This document shows, in pieces, positions 7,584 to 16,561 of a stretch of DNA of 64,000 bases (position 1 is its first letter; each line of letters opens with the position of its first letter). The position numbers were made by a program, and so were the translations under genes. Source of the stretch: an uncultured Odoribacter sp. Its GTDB lineage: Bacteria > Bacteroidota > Bacteroidia > Bacteroidales > Marinifilaceae. The stretch spans positions 124,001 through 188,000 of the forward strand of contig CALUKE010000003.1 of NCBI GenBank assembly GCA_944321165.1. The letters run 5' to 3'. A model generated the notes under the pieces. That model was not told where the DNA came from and made no database searches. It saw only the letters and a program-made list of their open reading frames with translations.

Positions 7584-8462
7584 ATGGTAAAATCAATGAC
7601 CGGTTTCGGTAAAACAACCGTAGAATACAGAAACAAAAAAATTATCATCGAAATCAAAAGTTTGAATTCCAAATCACTGGATCTGAATTTACGGATACCG
7701 AATCTTTACAAAGAAAAAGAGATGGACATCCGAAATATGGTAAAAGAACAGCTGGAGCGGGGAAAAGTAGAAATGTGCATCTATTTCGACAATGGAGAAA
7801 GCGAAAAACAGGTAAACATCAATAAATCTGTCGTCACCCAATACTTCAATCAACTGATATCCATTGCCTCCGAACTGGGTATTGATGCCGACAAAAACAG
7901 TATGTTGCAAACAGTGATGCGTTTCCCGGATACCCTGCAAACCCAATTGGAAGAATTGGAAGAATCCGAATGGCAAAATTTGAGAACCGGCATTGCCCAA
8001 GCGCTGGATGAGATCAACAAATTCAGGCTTCAGGAAGGGCAGGCCCTGATCCGCGACATCATCCACCGCATTGAACTGATTCAACAGCTCTCTTCTCAGG
8101 TTCCTCAATTCGAAGGCAGACGGGTAGAAATCATCCGTCAAAAATTACAGGAAAAAATCAATGAATGGACCGATGTCAAAAATATCGATCAAAACCGTTT
8201 GGAACAGGAACTTATCTACTATTTGGAAAAATTGGACATCACAGAAGAAAAGGTCCGTTTGGCCAATCATTGCAAATATTTCCTGGAAACCATCGATAAA
8301 GAAGAAGCTCCGGGCCGAAAGATCGGTTTTATTGCCCAGGAAATCGGCCGGGAAATCAACACCATGGGATCCAAAGCCAATGATCATGACATTCAAAAAC
8401 TCGTCGTTAAAATGAAAGACGAATTGGAAAAGATCAAAGAACAAAGTCTCAACATCTTATAA
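7584..8462 (+). CDS. YicC/YloC family endoribonuclease
   Basis: 292 residues, full length. It starts MVKSMTGFGK, the hallmark YicC N-terminus, continues with EIKSLNSKSLDLNLRIP, and ends with the conserved C-terminal stretch KIGFIAQEIGREINTMGSKA followed by ND. E. coli YicC is a metal-dependent endoribonuclease implicated in small-RNA turnover. The gene lies 27 bp upstream of gmk, a widely conserved pairing. It is the first gene of the operon. Confidence 0.94.
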   Translation: MVKSMTGFGKTTVEYRNKKIIIEIKSLNSKSLDLNLRIPNLYKEKEMDIRNMVKEQLERGKVEMCIYFDNGESEKQVNINKSVVTQYFNQLISIASELGIDADKNSMLQTVMRFPDTLQTQLEELEESEWQNLRTGIAQALDEINKFRLQEGQALIRDIIHRIELIQQLSSQVPQFEGRRVEIIRQKLQEKINEWTDVKNIDQNRLEQELIYYLEKLDITEEKVRLANHCKYFLETIDKEEAPGRKIGFIAQEIGREINTMGSKANDHDIQKLVVKMKDELEKIKEQSLNIL

Positions 8463-8489
8463 AGACACTCAAATTTCAGGAAACGATTT

Positions 8490-9050
8490 ATGGGCAAAGT
8501 CATTATTTTTTCAGCACCGAGCGGAGCCGGCAAAAGCACGATCGTCAATCATCTGCTGGGGAAAAATTTAGGGCTGGAATTCTCTGTCTCCGCCACCAGC
8601 CGGGCACCTCGGGGTAAAGAAATCAACGGCAGGGAATATTATTTTTTTAGCACGGAAGAATTTAAAAAACACATCGAAAAGCAGGAATTTTTGGAGTGGG
8701 AAGAAGTATATCCCGGTTGTTTCTACGGAACTCTTCTTCGGGAAGTGGAACGTATTTGGGCCCAAGGACATACGGTTCTGTTTGATGTCGATGTGATCGG
8801 TGGACTGAACATCAAAAAAAAATTCGGGAATCAGGCCCTGGCCATATTTATCCAACCGCCATCCATAGAAGTTCTCCGTCAACGTTTAACCGGACGAGGT
8901 ACCGATGCTCCGGACAAAATCGAACAACGGATTGCAAAAGCCGAATATGAAATGACCTTTGCCGACCAGTTTGACACCATCATCGTCAACGACCGTTTAG
9001 AAAACGCCTTTCAAGAAGCAGAACAAAAAATAAGAGCCTTTTTATCATGA
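8490..9050 (+). CDS. gmk: Guanylate kinase
   Basis: 186 residues. The P-loop is SAPSGAGKST (residues 8-17), and the GMP-binding segment SVSATSRAPRGKEINGREYYF follows, with the lid region FYGTLLREVE. It converts GMP and ATP to GDP and ADP. It sits between yicC and a class I amidotransferase gene that starts four bases before its stop codon, which indicates translational coupling. Confidence 0.97.
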   Translation: MGKVIIFSAPSGAGKSTIVNHLLGKNLGLEFSVSATSRAPRGKEINGREYYFFSTEEFKKHIEKQEFLEWEEVYPGCFYGTLLREVERIWAQGHTVLFDVDVIGGLNIKKKFGNQALAIFIQPPSIEVLRQRLTGRGTDAPDKIEQRIAKAEYEMTFADQFDTIIVNDRLENAFQEAEQKIRAFLS

Positions 9051-9769
9051 CCCCTTTGATCGGCATCAGCACGAACTTCCAGACTGTTGACCAAGGGAAG
9101 TTTCTCGGTATGGAACGGATCTATGTCAACAAAGACTACACAGACGCCGTCGTTAAAGCCGGCGGGATCCCCCTGCTTCTTCCTCCTTTGGAAAACCGGG
9201 AAATCCTGCGTTCATATGTGAACTTATGCCAGGGATTCCTTCTTTCGGGAGGAGGAGACATCAATCCCATTCTGTATGGAGAACTGCCGCATCCCAAACT
9301 GGAGGAATTTCACGGAGCTCTTGACCGCAGTCAATGGATGCTGACAGAAGAAATCCTGCAAACCGACAAACCGCTTCTCGCCATCTGCCGGGGTGTACAG
9401 CTCCTGAACGTCGTATGCGGCGGAACCCTTTGGCAAGATATCAGTGCAGTCGACCATCCGGTCATGCTTCACAGCCAAAACGGCCCCCGGGCAGAGGTAT
9501 TCCATCCTGTTCACCTGAAACCGGATTCCATATTAGGTCATCTGTTCGGAGAACAAATCGAAGTAAACAGCTTCCACCACCAGTGTCTGCACCGATTGGG
9601 GAAACAACTGACTGCGACAGCCACCGCTCCTGACGGAATCATCGAAGCCGTAGAAATGTCCGATCATCGCTTTGTCATAGGTATCCAATGGCATCCGGAA
9701 ATGCTGTTGACCCAATCGACCAGCATGCTGCCCCTATTCCAGCAATTCATTTGCCAATGTTCCCGATGA
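9047..9769 (+). CDS. Class I glutamine amidotransferase, PuuD/peptidase C26 type
   Basis: 240 residues. It resembles gamma-glutamyl-GABA hydrolases: PLIGISTN at the start, GFLLSGGGDINP, the nucleophile cysteine in LAICRGVQLLN, a NSFHHQ motif, and the catalytic His/Glu in GIQWHPEM. PuuD cleaves gamma-glutamyl-GABA during putrescine breakdown. Members of this family also act on other gamma-glutamyl compounds, so the substrate is not certain. The start overlaps the gmk stop (ATGA). In other Bacteroidales, as I recall, nadD often follows gmk; here nadD is elsewhere, fused to queH. Confidence 0.88.
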   Translation: MTPLIGISTNFQTVDQGKFLGMERIYVNKDYTDAVVKAGGIPLLLPPLENREILRSYVNLCQGFLLSGGGDINPILYGELPHPKLEEFHGALDRSQWMLTEEILQTDKPLLAICRGVQLLNVVCGGTLWQDISAVDHPVMLHSQNGPRAEVFHPVHLKPDSILGHLFGEQIEVNSFHHQCLHRLGKQLTATATAPDGIIEAVEMSDHRFVIGIQWHPEMLLTQSTSMLPLFQQFICQCSR

Positions 9770-9821
9770 CAATTTTCCCGACACACCAACGACCAGTCAA
9801 ACGCGACTTCTAAAGGAAAAC

Positions 9822-9855
9822 TTTTTTCAGGTCATTTACGTACTCCCTGAAAAAA
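9822..9855. repeat. Inverted repeat just before the lipocalin start codon
   Basis: TTTTTTCAGG (9822-9831) pairs with CCTGAAAAAA (9846-9855), ending two bases before the lipocalin ATG. T-richness is on the 5' arm, so it is not an intrinsic terminator for either strand. In RNA it could hide the ribosome-binding region. Confidence 0.5.
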
Positions 9856-9857
9856 AC

Positions 9858-10331
9858 ATGGCACCCATCGACAACAGCCCCATTCCTATTTTCCATTTGC
9901 AGCGTTATTTAGGAAAATGGTATGAAATCGCCCGATACGATCACTTTTTCGAACGGGATCTCGAAAGAGTCACCGCCACCTATACCCTTCGGGCAGATGG
10001 AAAAATACGAGTACTCAACTGCGGCTATCGCCCATACCATGCAGGCTTCCAAAAAAAATGCAGCATCGGGAAAGCCCGCTTTGCAAAAAATGGCCATGGA
10101 GGTCATCTGGAAGTTTCTTTTTTTCTCTCCTTTTACAGCGATTATCTCATCCTGGAATTAGACAGCGACTACGAATGGGCCCTCATCGGCAGTTCTTCCG
10201 ACAAGTACCTGTGGATTCTCAGCCGTACCCCACAACTTTCCCCTTCCATACTGCAACAGATTCTCGAAAAAGCTTCCCGTCGAGGCTACGACACATCAAA
10301 ACTGATTTTTACCCGACAAAGCAAGCGTTGA
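9858..10331 (+). CDS. Bacterial lipocalin (Blc-like)
   Basis: 157 residues with the lipocalin signature near the start (YLGKWYEIARYDHFFERDL), the strand segment YSDYLILELD, and the closing ALIGSSSDKYLWILSRTP typical of Blc/apolipoprotein D. Lipocalins bind lipids or other hydrophobic ligands inside a beta barrel. Blc is normally an outer-membrane lipoprotein, but this protein has no signal peptide or lipobox. It would therefore be cytoplasmic unless the start is wrong, and I see no better upstream start in frame. It may be a separate transcription unit. Confidence 0.9.
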   Translation: MAPIDNSPIPIFHLQRYLGKWYEIARYDHFFERDLERVTATYTLRADGKIRVLNCGYRPYHAGFQKKCSIGKARFAKNGHGGHLEVSFFLSFYSDYLILELDSDYEWALIGSSSDKYLWILSRTPQLSPSILQQILEKASRRGYDTSKLIFTRQSKR

Positions 10332-10389
10332 ATCCCAACAACATCTTCCATATTTCAACGATACAGATGCAGCATCCGAAAGTTTTCCC

Positions 10390-10397
10390 TATTTTTG
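10390..10397 (+). promoter_or_regulatory. -7 box for the MTA/SAH deaminase gene
   Basis: TATTTTTG ends 14 bp before the ATG at 10412, predicting a very short leader. It also excludes the longer upstream frame as coding. Confidence 0.55.
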
Positions 10398-10411
10398 TAA
10401 AAATAATTGTC

Positions 10412-11725
10412 ATGAACAGGAAAATTATCAAAAATGCCCGCATCATCACGATGAATAAAAAAGAGGAAATCATCCCACAGGGCAACCTACTCATCGAAAA
10501 CGGAAAAATCATAGCCATCACCCCCCAGCCGCTGGATGCAGCGGATGCTCTCGTCACTGATGCCAAAGGTATGCTGGTCATGCCCGGATTCATCAACACC
10601 CATACTCACCTGCCGATGACCCTCTTTCGCGGATATGCCGATGACCTGCCGTTGCAGACATGGCTCACCCAGCACATCTTTCCGGCAGAAGCCAGGTGGA
10701 TTACTCCTGAAAACGTCAGACTGGCCTGCCGGCTGGCGTTCATCGAAATGATCAAATCGGGAACAACCTGTTTCAACGACATGTATTTCTTCGAAGACAT
10801 CATCGCAGAGGAGGCTCGGCGAGCAGGTATCCGGGGAGTCATGGGCGAATCTGTCATCGACTTTCCAACTCCCAGTTTCCGTACGCCCCGGGAAGGTTTC
10901 CAACGTTGCGAAGCCTTCATCCAGAAATGGCAAGGAGAATCGCTGATTCATCCATCGGTCTGCGTACACGCCCCCTACACCTGCTCCTCCAAAACCCTGC
11001 AGGAAGGACGGAGATTAGCGGACAAATACCGTACATTACTTCACATCCATGTAGCGGAAACCCGTCAAGAAGTGGAAAATATCACTGCCCAAACCGGTCT
11101 GTCTCCGGCAGCTTACCTACACGACCTCGGCCTGTTCGACGGACCGGTGGTTGCCGCTCATTGTGTCTGGCTGAATCCCACAGATATTCAATTATTTGCC
11201 CGACATCAAACAGGTATCAGCCATTGTCCCAAAAGCAATCTGAAATTAGCCAGCGGCATTGCAGACACAACCTCCTATTTAAAAGCCGGCATTCCGGTTG
11301 GAATCGGTACAGATGGCACTGCCAGCAACAATTCCCTCGATATGGTCGAAGAAATGCGATTTGCCAGCCTGCTGGCCAAAGGCACTCACCTTCAGGCAGA
11401 AGCCTTGGATGCCAAAGCCACCCTTCAAATGGCCACCATCAATGGTGCCCGAATTTTAGGAATCGACCAGATCACCGGTTCCCTGGAAGTGGGAAAAAGT
11501 GCCGATCTGATTTTCATCCATGCCGACGCGTCAAATATGATTCCGGTATACAACGAATACGCAGCCATCGTCTACGCCATGAACAGCAAAAATATATACG
11601 CCTCCATGGTTCAAGGAGAATGGCTCATGTTCAACCGAAATCTCTGTCGATTGGACAAAGAGGAAACCCTGCGCGAAATACAGTGTCTGGGACAGAAAAT
11701 CCAACAAAACCGACCCCACAGCTGA
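10412..11725 (+). CDS. MTA/SAH deaminase-type amidohydrolase
   Basis: 437 residues from the ATG at 10412, chosen because a -7 box lies just upstream and family members start here (MNRKIIKNARIITMN). Metal-binding and catalytic motifs of the amidohydrolase superfamily are intact: NTHTHLP, VHAPYTCS, HIHVAET, AAHCVWL and GIGTDGTASNNSLD. The closest families deaminate 5'-methylthioadenosine and S-adenosylhomocysteine to inosine forms; guanine or other adenosine-analogue deaminases are alternatives. MTA is a by-product of spermidine synthesis, which suits the neighbouring agmatinase and arginine decarboxylase genes. Confidence 0.9.
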   Translation: MNRKIIKNARIITMNKKEEIIPQGNLLIENGKIIAITPQPLDAADALVTDAKGMLVMPGFINTHTHLPMTLFRGYADDLPLQTWLTQHIFPAEARWITPENVRLACRLAFIEMIKSGTTCFNDMYFFEDIIAEEARRAGIRGVMGESVIDFPTPSFRTPREGFQRCEAFIQKWQGESLIHPSVCVHAPYTCSSKTLQEGRRLADKYRTLLHIHVAETRQEVENITAQTGLSPAAYLHDLGLFDGPVVAAHCVWLNPTDIQLFARHQTGISHCPKSNLKLASGIADTTSYLKAGIPVGIGTDGTASNNSLDMVEEMRFASLLAKGTHLQAEALDAKATLQMATINGARILGIDQITGSLEVGKSADLIFIHADASNMIPVYNEYAAIVYAMNSKNIYASMVQGEWLMFNRNLCRLDKEETLREIQCLGQKIQQNRPHS

Positions 11726-11809
11726 AACCATTCCATCCAATATCTCACCGAGTTTTGGTATTTTAACTAAATTTCACATCCGGAATGCCCAGATCCCATA
11801 AAATAAACA

Positions 11810-11817
11810 TAGATTTG
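11810..11817 (+). promoter_or_regulatory. -7 box for speB
   Basis: TAGATTTG, 19 bp before the speB ATG, matches TAnnTTTG. Confidence 0.5.
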
Positions 11818-11836
11818 TGTACTAAACAAGCTGCAT

Positions 11837-12697
11837 ATGGAAAAATTACTTTACGGAGATTTCGAAGAACAGTACACTCAATATGAAACGGCGGAAATCG
11901 CCATCTTACCCGTCCCTTATGACGGAACCAGCACATGGTTAAAAGGTGCAGACAAAGGTCCGCAAGCCATTCTCGAAGCCTCTCCCAACATGGAATTTTA
12001 CGACATCGAAACAGATTCAGAAGTATACAGACAGGGAATCGCCACACTGGATGCCATTACGGAAGACTCTTCTCCCGAAGCCATGGCCCAGGCCGTAGAA
12101 AATCGAATGGATGTACTTCTGAGAGACAAAAAATTTCCGGTCCTGCTGGGAGGAGAACATTCGGTCAGTATCGGAGCCTTCCGAGCCATTGCCAAACATT
12201 ATGCCACTTTTTCCATTCTTCAACTGGATGCCCATTCGGACATGCGGGACGAATACGAACATTCGCCCTACAATCATGCCTGTGTAATGGCCAGGGGAAA
12301 AGAAATCACTCCAAGCATTGTTCAGGTAGGCATTCGCAGTACAGCCATCGAAGAAAAACACAATATCGATCCGACCCGTATTTTCTATGCTCACGAAATC
12401 AAGGAATCCGAAGATTCGACCTGGATGTATGAAGTATCCCAAAAACTGCACGATCATGTATATGTCACCATCGATTTGGATGTACTTGATCCGGCCTATA
12501 TGCCTTCGACCGGAACGCCGGAACCGGATGGACTGACTTATCGGCAAATATTGAATCTGCTGAAACTGATCAATGAACGTCACAACATCATCGGCCTGGA
12601 TGTGGTGGAACTCTGTCCGAACCATATCAACAAAGCGCCTGATTTTCTGGCATCCAAACTGATTTATCAAATTTTAAGTATCCGATTTAAACAATAA
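11837..12697 (+). CDS. speB: Agmatinase (ureohydrolase family)
   Basis: 286 residues with the binuclear manganese motifs of ureohydrolases: LLGGEHSVSIG, LQLDAHSDMRDEYE, NHACVM, and VTIDLDVLDPAYMPSTGTPE. Agmatinase turns agmatine into putrescine and urea. Arginase and formimidoylglutamase share these motifs, but a nearby arginine decarboxylase gene (speA) supports the agmatine substrate. The rhomboid gene follows 17 bp downstream and is probably cotranscribed. Confidence 0.9.
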   Translation: MEKLLYGDFEEQYTQYETAEIAILPVPYDGTSTWLKGADKGPQAILEASPNMEFYDIETDSEVYRQGIATLDAITEDSSPEAMAQAVENRMDVLLRDKKFPVLLGGEHSVSIGAFRAIAKHYATFSILQLDAHSDMRDEYEHSPYNHACVMARGKEITPSIVQVGIRSTAIEEKHNIDPTRIFYAHEIKESEDSTWMYEVSQKLHDHVYVTIDLDVLDPAYMPSTGTPEPDGLTYRQILNLLKLINERHNIIGLDVVELCPNHINKAPDFLASKLIYQILSIRFKQ

Positions 12698-12714
12698 TAC
12701 CCTACCGGTTCATT

Positions 12715-13308
12715 ATGATTACCTATCTGATCATCGGTCTCACAGTGGTTGTCTCTTTTCTCTGTTTCAGCAACAGCCTCTGGTTTGACAAGCTTTCCCT
12801 AAAGCCCTTCCGGATTATTCATGCCCAGGAATGGTATCGTTTGATCACGCACGGTTTCGTACACGCCGACTGGCTCCACCTGTTTGTGAACATGTTCACA
12901 TTCTGGTCATTCGGGACATATATCGAAAGTGTATTCACTCACCTGGGATTCGGTCAGGGTGCTTTTCTACTGCTTTATTTCGGTGGAATGATCGTTGCCT
13001 CCCTGTCTGATCTCATCCGTTACCGGAATGCGGCCTGGTATACTTCCATCGGTGCTTCCGGTGCCGTCTCAGCCGTATTATTTACAGCCATTTTTCTAAA
13101 CCCCTGGGACAAGATCCTGCTTTTTGCCGTCCTTCCCATTCCCGGTATTCTTTTCGGTGTCTTGTATTTAGCCTATTGTCAGTACATGGCTAAACAGGGC
13201 GGAGACAACATCAACCATTATGCCCACTTTTACGGTGCTATTTTCGGATTTATTTTCCCGATTCTCTTAGATCCCCGCCTCTTTGAAATATTCTTGAGTC
13301 ATTTCTAA
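12715..13308 (+). CDS. Rhomboid family intramembrane serine protease
   Basis: 197 residues with about six membrane helices. The catalytic serine is in SIGASGAVSAVLF (about residues 115-127) and the histidine in NHYAHFYGAIFG; WLHLFVNMFTFWSFG supplies the usual helix-2 asparagine region. Rhomboids cut membrane proteins within or near the bilayer. This is a compact form without extra cytoplasmic domains. Its substrate is unknown. It lies directly after speB. Confidence 0.92.
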   Translation: MITYLIIGLTVVVSFLCFSNSLWFDKLSLKPFRIIHAQEWYRLITHGFVHADWLHLFVNMFTFWSFGTYIESVFTHLGFGQGAFLLLYFGGMIVASLSDLIRYRNAAWYTSIGASGAVSAVLFTAIFLNPWDKILLFAVLPIPGILFGVLYLAYCQYMAKQGGDNINHYAHFYGAIFGFIFPILLDPRLFEIFLSHF

Positions 13309-13319
13309 AGCGGTTCTCG

Positions 13320-13354
13320 ATCCGAACGTAACCAAATATTCATCCGAACGCAAC
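13320..13354. repeat. Two near-identical 13-bp direct repeats, 22 bp apart
   Basis: ATCCGAACGTAAC (13320-13332) and ATCCGAACGCAAC (13342-13354) lie upstream of the phosphoesterase gene. They could be a tandem operator or a chance duplication. Confidence 0.45.
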
Positions 13355-13399
13355 ATTGTGTTCATCTTCGTTGCTTTTCTTTGCAGAAAAATGGTGCAA

Positions 13400-14479
13400 A
13401 TGAAAGTATTATCTCTTTTTTTCACACTGTTTTTCTGTTGTCATCTGACAAGCGGTCACATTCCCTCGGAAGACAGAATTATCCGAGTCATTTTCTGTTC
13501 AGATTTACATTACGGTCTTAAGCGGGAATTTAGAGGCGATACCGTAAACAGCCAACAAGTCATACAGGCCATGCTTGCAACATTCAAGATACTACCGGCA
13601 CAAAAGCTTCCTGATGATGGAGGTGTCGGCTCCGGCAAAGTTTTTGGCAAGCCCGATCTGATCGTATGTACCGGAGATATCACCAACAGAATGCAAGATG
13701 GAGTACAGACGGCCGCCGAATCGTGGAAACAATTTTGTGAAGACTGGAAGGACATTGTCAACGTTCCTCTCTGTCTCGTCCCAGGCAACCACGACCTGTC
13801 CAATGCCATCGGCTATCCGAAACGGCTTTCTCCAGCAAAGGATGCTTCGTCCGCCATTGGCATTTACAACCGAATGATGAAACCGAAAATCTCCAGAACA
13901 GCAGAAACATTCAATTACCGAAACGATCCGGTACATTATTCAATGATCATCGATAGCATCCGTTTCGCCTTTATCAGCATGTGGCCAGATGTCCGAATGC
14001 GTGCCTGGCTCGATCAAGAACTGAAAAAAACTCCTCTGCCGACCCTTATTTTCACTCACGACCCGCCTTCCGCCGACACCAAACACTTTACCAATCCGAA
14101 TGGCGACCATAGCATCAACCCACATGACCGTTTTGAAAATCTCCTGGCAGATACCTGCAAAGTATCAAATATTCATCAACCAGCAAAAGCCAATTGGAAG
14201 ATACTGGAAGAATACGTAAAGCGACATCCGGAAATCAAGGCATATTTCCACGGAGACAAAAATTACCATGAATTCTATATCTGGAAAGGACTGCCGGTTT
14301 TTCGGGTAGATTCCCCGATGAAAGGAGAATATTCCGCGATCGATGAAAGGAAGCTGTCTTTCATCGTAATTATGATAGACCCTGACAGAAAAATACTTTC
14401 TGCCAGGGAATGTCTTTGGAATACGGAAAACAGGACCTCTGTCGTATGGGGAGAAAGTACAAGCATCAGCCTACACTGA
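13400..14479 (+). CDS. Secreted calcineurin-like metallophosphoesterase
   Basis: 359 residues from the ATG at 13400, chosen because it gives a clean signal peptide (MKVLSLFFTLFFCCHLTSG). The metallophosphoesterase motifs follow in order: FCSDLHYG, VCTGDITN, VPGNHDLSN and IFTHDPP. The last motif, usually GHxH, reads FHGDKNYHEF here, so the metal site may differ slightly. Family enzymes hydrolyse phosphomonoesters, diesters or nucleotides using two metals. It should act in the periplasm. Its substrate is not evident, and it appears to be a single-gene unit. Confidence 0.85.
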   Translation: MKVLSLFFTLFFCCHLTSGHIPSEDRIIRVIFCSDLHYGLKREFRGDTVNSQQVIQAMLATFKILPAQKLPDDGGVGSGKVFGKPDLIVCTGDITNRMQDGVQTAAESWKQFCEDWKDIVNVPLCLVPGNHDLSNAIGYPKRLSPAKDASSAIGIYNRMMKPKISRTAETFNYRNDPVHYSMIIDSIRFAFISMWPDVRMRAWLDQELKKTPLPTLIFTHDPPSADTKHFTNPNGDHSINPHDRFENLLADTCKVSNIHQPAKANWKILEEYVKRHPEIKAYFHGDKNYHEFYIWKGLPVFRVDSPMKGEYSAIDERKLSFIVIMIDPDRKILSARECLWNTENRTSVVWGESTSISLH

Positions 14480-14550
14480 TACTATGCCCGCTTCCGGACA
14501 ATCCCCCTACTGCCAGAGATGATCTTTAGTAAATCCTTTAAAACACCGTT

Positions 14551-16440
14551 CTATTCCAAATAAGTATATCCGTACAAACCGGACCGGTAATTGGACAGAA
14601 ATTCCCGTCCTTCTTCCGGAGAGATGATACCTTTTTTCACTGAAGTCGTAACCCACACCTCCACGGTACGAGCCATCCTTTTCGGAGTAAACTGTACGTA
14701 TTCAAGCACATCCGCAACAGTTTCCCCCTCAATGATTTTATCGATCACATACTCCCCGTTTTTCACCTTGACATGAACGGCATTAGTATCTCCGAACAGA
14801 TTGTGCAAATCCCCCAGGATCTCCTGATAAGCACCGACCAGGAAAACCCCGAAATAATAGGGCTCCTTGCTGTTCAGCTCATGTACCGGTAAATGGTAGG
14901 AGAAATTACGTGTTGAAATGAAATTATTGATCTTTCCATCCGAATCGCAAGTAATGTCCTGAATAGTCGCCGACTTCGTCGGTTGCTCGTTCAAACGGGA
15001 TATCGGCATGATCGGAAAGATCTGATCGATAGCCCAAGAATCGGGTAAAGACTGGAACAGCGAAAAGTTACAGAAATATTTGTCCGGTAGCATCTTCGCG
15101 ATTTTTTTCAGTTCGTCCGGTGCATGCTTGGTCGCATCGGCCATCTCATATACTTCCCGGGCAAGCGACCAGAAAAGCCGTTCTACCTGGGCCCGGGTTC
15201 GCAGATCAATCAAGCCCAGATTAAAAAGATTCAACGCATCTTCGCGGCACTGCAACGCATCATGCCAAGTCTCCAACAGACGCGGTTGATTCAGGTTTTC
15301 CCACAAATCGTATAATTCCTTCACCAATTCATGAGCATCCTCCGTCAATTCCTCGTTCTCGTCAAATGCCGGCAGACTGGTACTGGCCAAAGCCTCAAAC
15401 ACCAAAACAGAATGATGAGCCGTCAAAGAACGTCCCGATTCCGTAATGATATTGGGCTGCGGAAGATCGTTCTTCTCACAGGCATCAACAATTGAAGACA
15501 CCGCGTCATTTACATACTCCTGAATAGAATAGTTCATACTGTTGGAAGTAGCCGAACGGGTTCCATCGTAATCAACCCCCAATCCTCCTCCGATATCTAC
15601 AAAATGGATATTGTATCCCATTCTTTTCAGCTCCACATAAAATTGGGAAGCTTCTTTCAAAGCCGTCTTGATACGACGGATATTGGTCACCTGACTGCCG
15701 ATATGGAAATGAATCAGCTGAAGAGAATCCGCCATTTTATTTTTCTCCAGGATCTCCAACGCATCCAACAACTCGCTGGAATTCACACCGAACTTGCTTA
15801 CGTCTCCCCCGGATTCTTCCCACTTCCCACTACCGGAACTGGCCAGTTTGATTCGAATTCCGATATTCGGCTTGACATTCATTTTTTTGGCTAAACGGGC
15901 AATGGTCTTCAACTCCATCAGTTTCTCTACCACCAAAAAAATCCGCTTACCCATTTTCTGTGCCAGCAAAGCCAGTTCTATATAACTTTCATCCTTATAA
16001 CCGTTGCAAATAATCATCGCATCATCGTCTATATCGATAGACAGAACTGCGTGCAATTCCGGTTTTGAACCGGCTTCCAAGCCAATATTGAACTTATTCC
16101 CATGACTGACGATTTCTTCCACCACAGGACGCATCTGATTGACCTTGATCGGATAAATAATAAAATTCTTTGCATGATATCCATACTCCTGAGCAGCAGT
16201 CTGAAAACAATTGGAAATTTTTTCAATCCGATTATCCAAAATATCCGGAAACCTCAAAAGTACCGGGGCTTCTACATCACGAACCTGCAACTCCTCCATC
16301 AATTCTTTCAAATCAATCGACGTGCCGTCCGCTTTAGGCGTTACAGCAACATGCCCTTTTTCATTAATCGAAAAATAGTTCAGCCCCCAACCGTTAATAT
16401 TATACAGTTCAGCCGAATCATCAATACTCCATTTTCTCAT
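14551..16440 (-). CDS. speA: Biosynthetic arginine decarboxylase (PLP-dependent)
   Basis: 629 residues, full SpeA length. The PLP lysine is K99 in FIIYPIKVNQMRPVVEE. Other motifs are GLEAGSKPEL, HFHIGSQVTNI, VDIGGGLGVDYDGT and ITESGRSLTAHH. It converts arginine to agmatine, the first step of the agmatine route to putrescine. Agmatinase (speB) is encoded 1.9 kb away on the opposite strand. The start MRKWSIDDSAELYNI agrees with the family. Confidence 0.96.
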   Translation of the reverse strand: MRKWSIDDSAELYNINGWGLNYFSINEKGHVAVTPKADGTSIDLKELMEELQVRDVEAPVLLRFPDILDNRIEKISNCFQTAAQEYGYHAKNFIIYPIKVNQMRPVVEEIVSHGNKFNIGLEAGSKPELHAVLSIDIDDDAMIICNGYKDESYIELALLAQKMGKRIFLVVEKLMELKTIARLAKKMNVKPNIGIRIKLASSGSGKWEESGGDVSKFGVNSSELLDALEILEKNKMADSLQLIHFHIGSQVTNIRRIKTALKEASQFYVELKRMGYNIHFVDIGGGLGVDYDGTRSATSNSMNYSIQEYVNDAVSSIVDACEKNDLPQPNIITESGRSLTAHHSVLVFEALASTSLPAFDENEELTEDAHELVKELYDLWENLNQPRLLETWHDALQCREDALNLFNLGLIDLRTRAQVERLFWSLAREVYEMADATKHAPDELKKIAKMLPDKYFCNFSLFQSLPDSWAIDQIFPIMPISRLNEQPTKSATIQDITCDSDGKINNFISTRNFSYHLPVHELNSKEPYYFGVFLVGAYQEILGDLHNLFGDTNAVHVKVKNGEYVIDKIIEGETVADVLEYVQFTPKRMARTVEVWVTTSVKKGIISPEEGREFLSNYRSGLYGYTYLE

Positions 16441-16483
16441 CTCTGTGTGTTGAAATCGATAATATTAGATTTTTAAAACTGTA

Positions 16484-16491
16484 CAAATCTA
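16484..16491 (-). promoter_or_regulatory. -7 box for speA
   Basis: On the minus strand this reads TAGATTTG, about 43 bp before the speA ATG. Confidence 0.55.
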
Positions 16492-16523
16492 AATGAATTA
16501 ATCGACAATTAAAAGGTGTTACT

Positions 16524-16558
16524 AAAAAAAGACGCACCGAATATCGGTGCGTCTTTTT
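16524..16558 (-). terminator. Terminator after tRNA-Pro
   Basis: GACGCACCGA pairs with TCGGTGCGTC around a 3-base loop, with A/T runs on both sides. On the minus strand it ends the tRNA-Pro transcript within about 40 bases of the tRNA 3' end. Confidence 0.88.
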
Positions 16559-16561
16559 CAG

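Noticed and set aside
10058..10411. 118-codon N-terminal extension of the MTA/SAH deaminase frame
   Set aside because: It overlaps the lipocalin gene in another frame and lies upstream of a -7 box; family members start at 10412.
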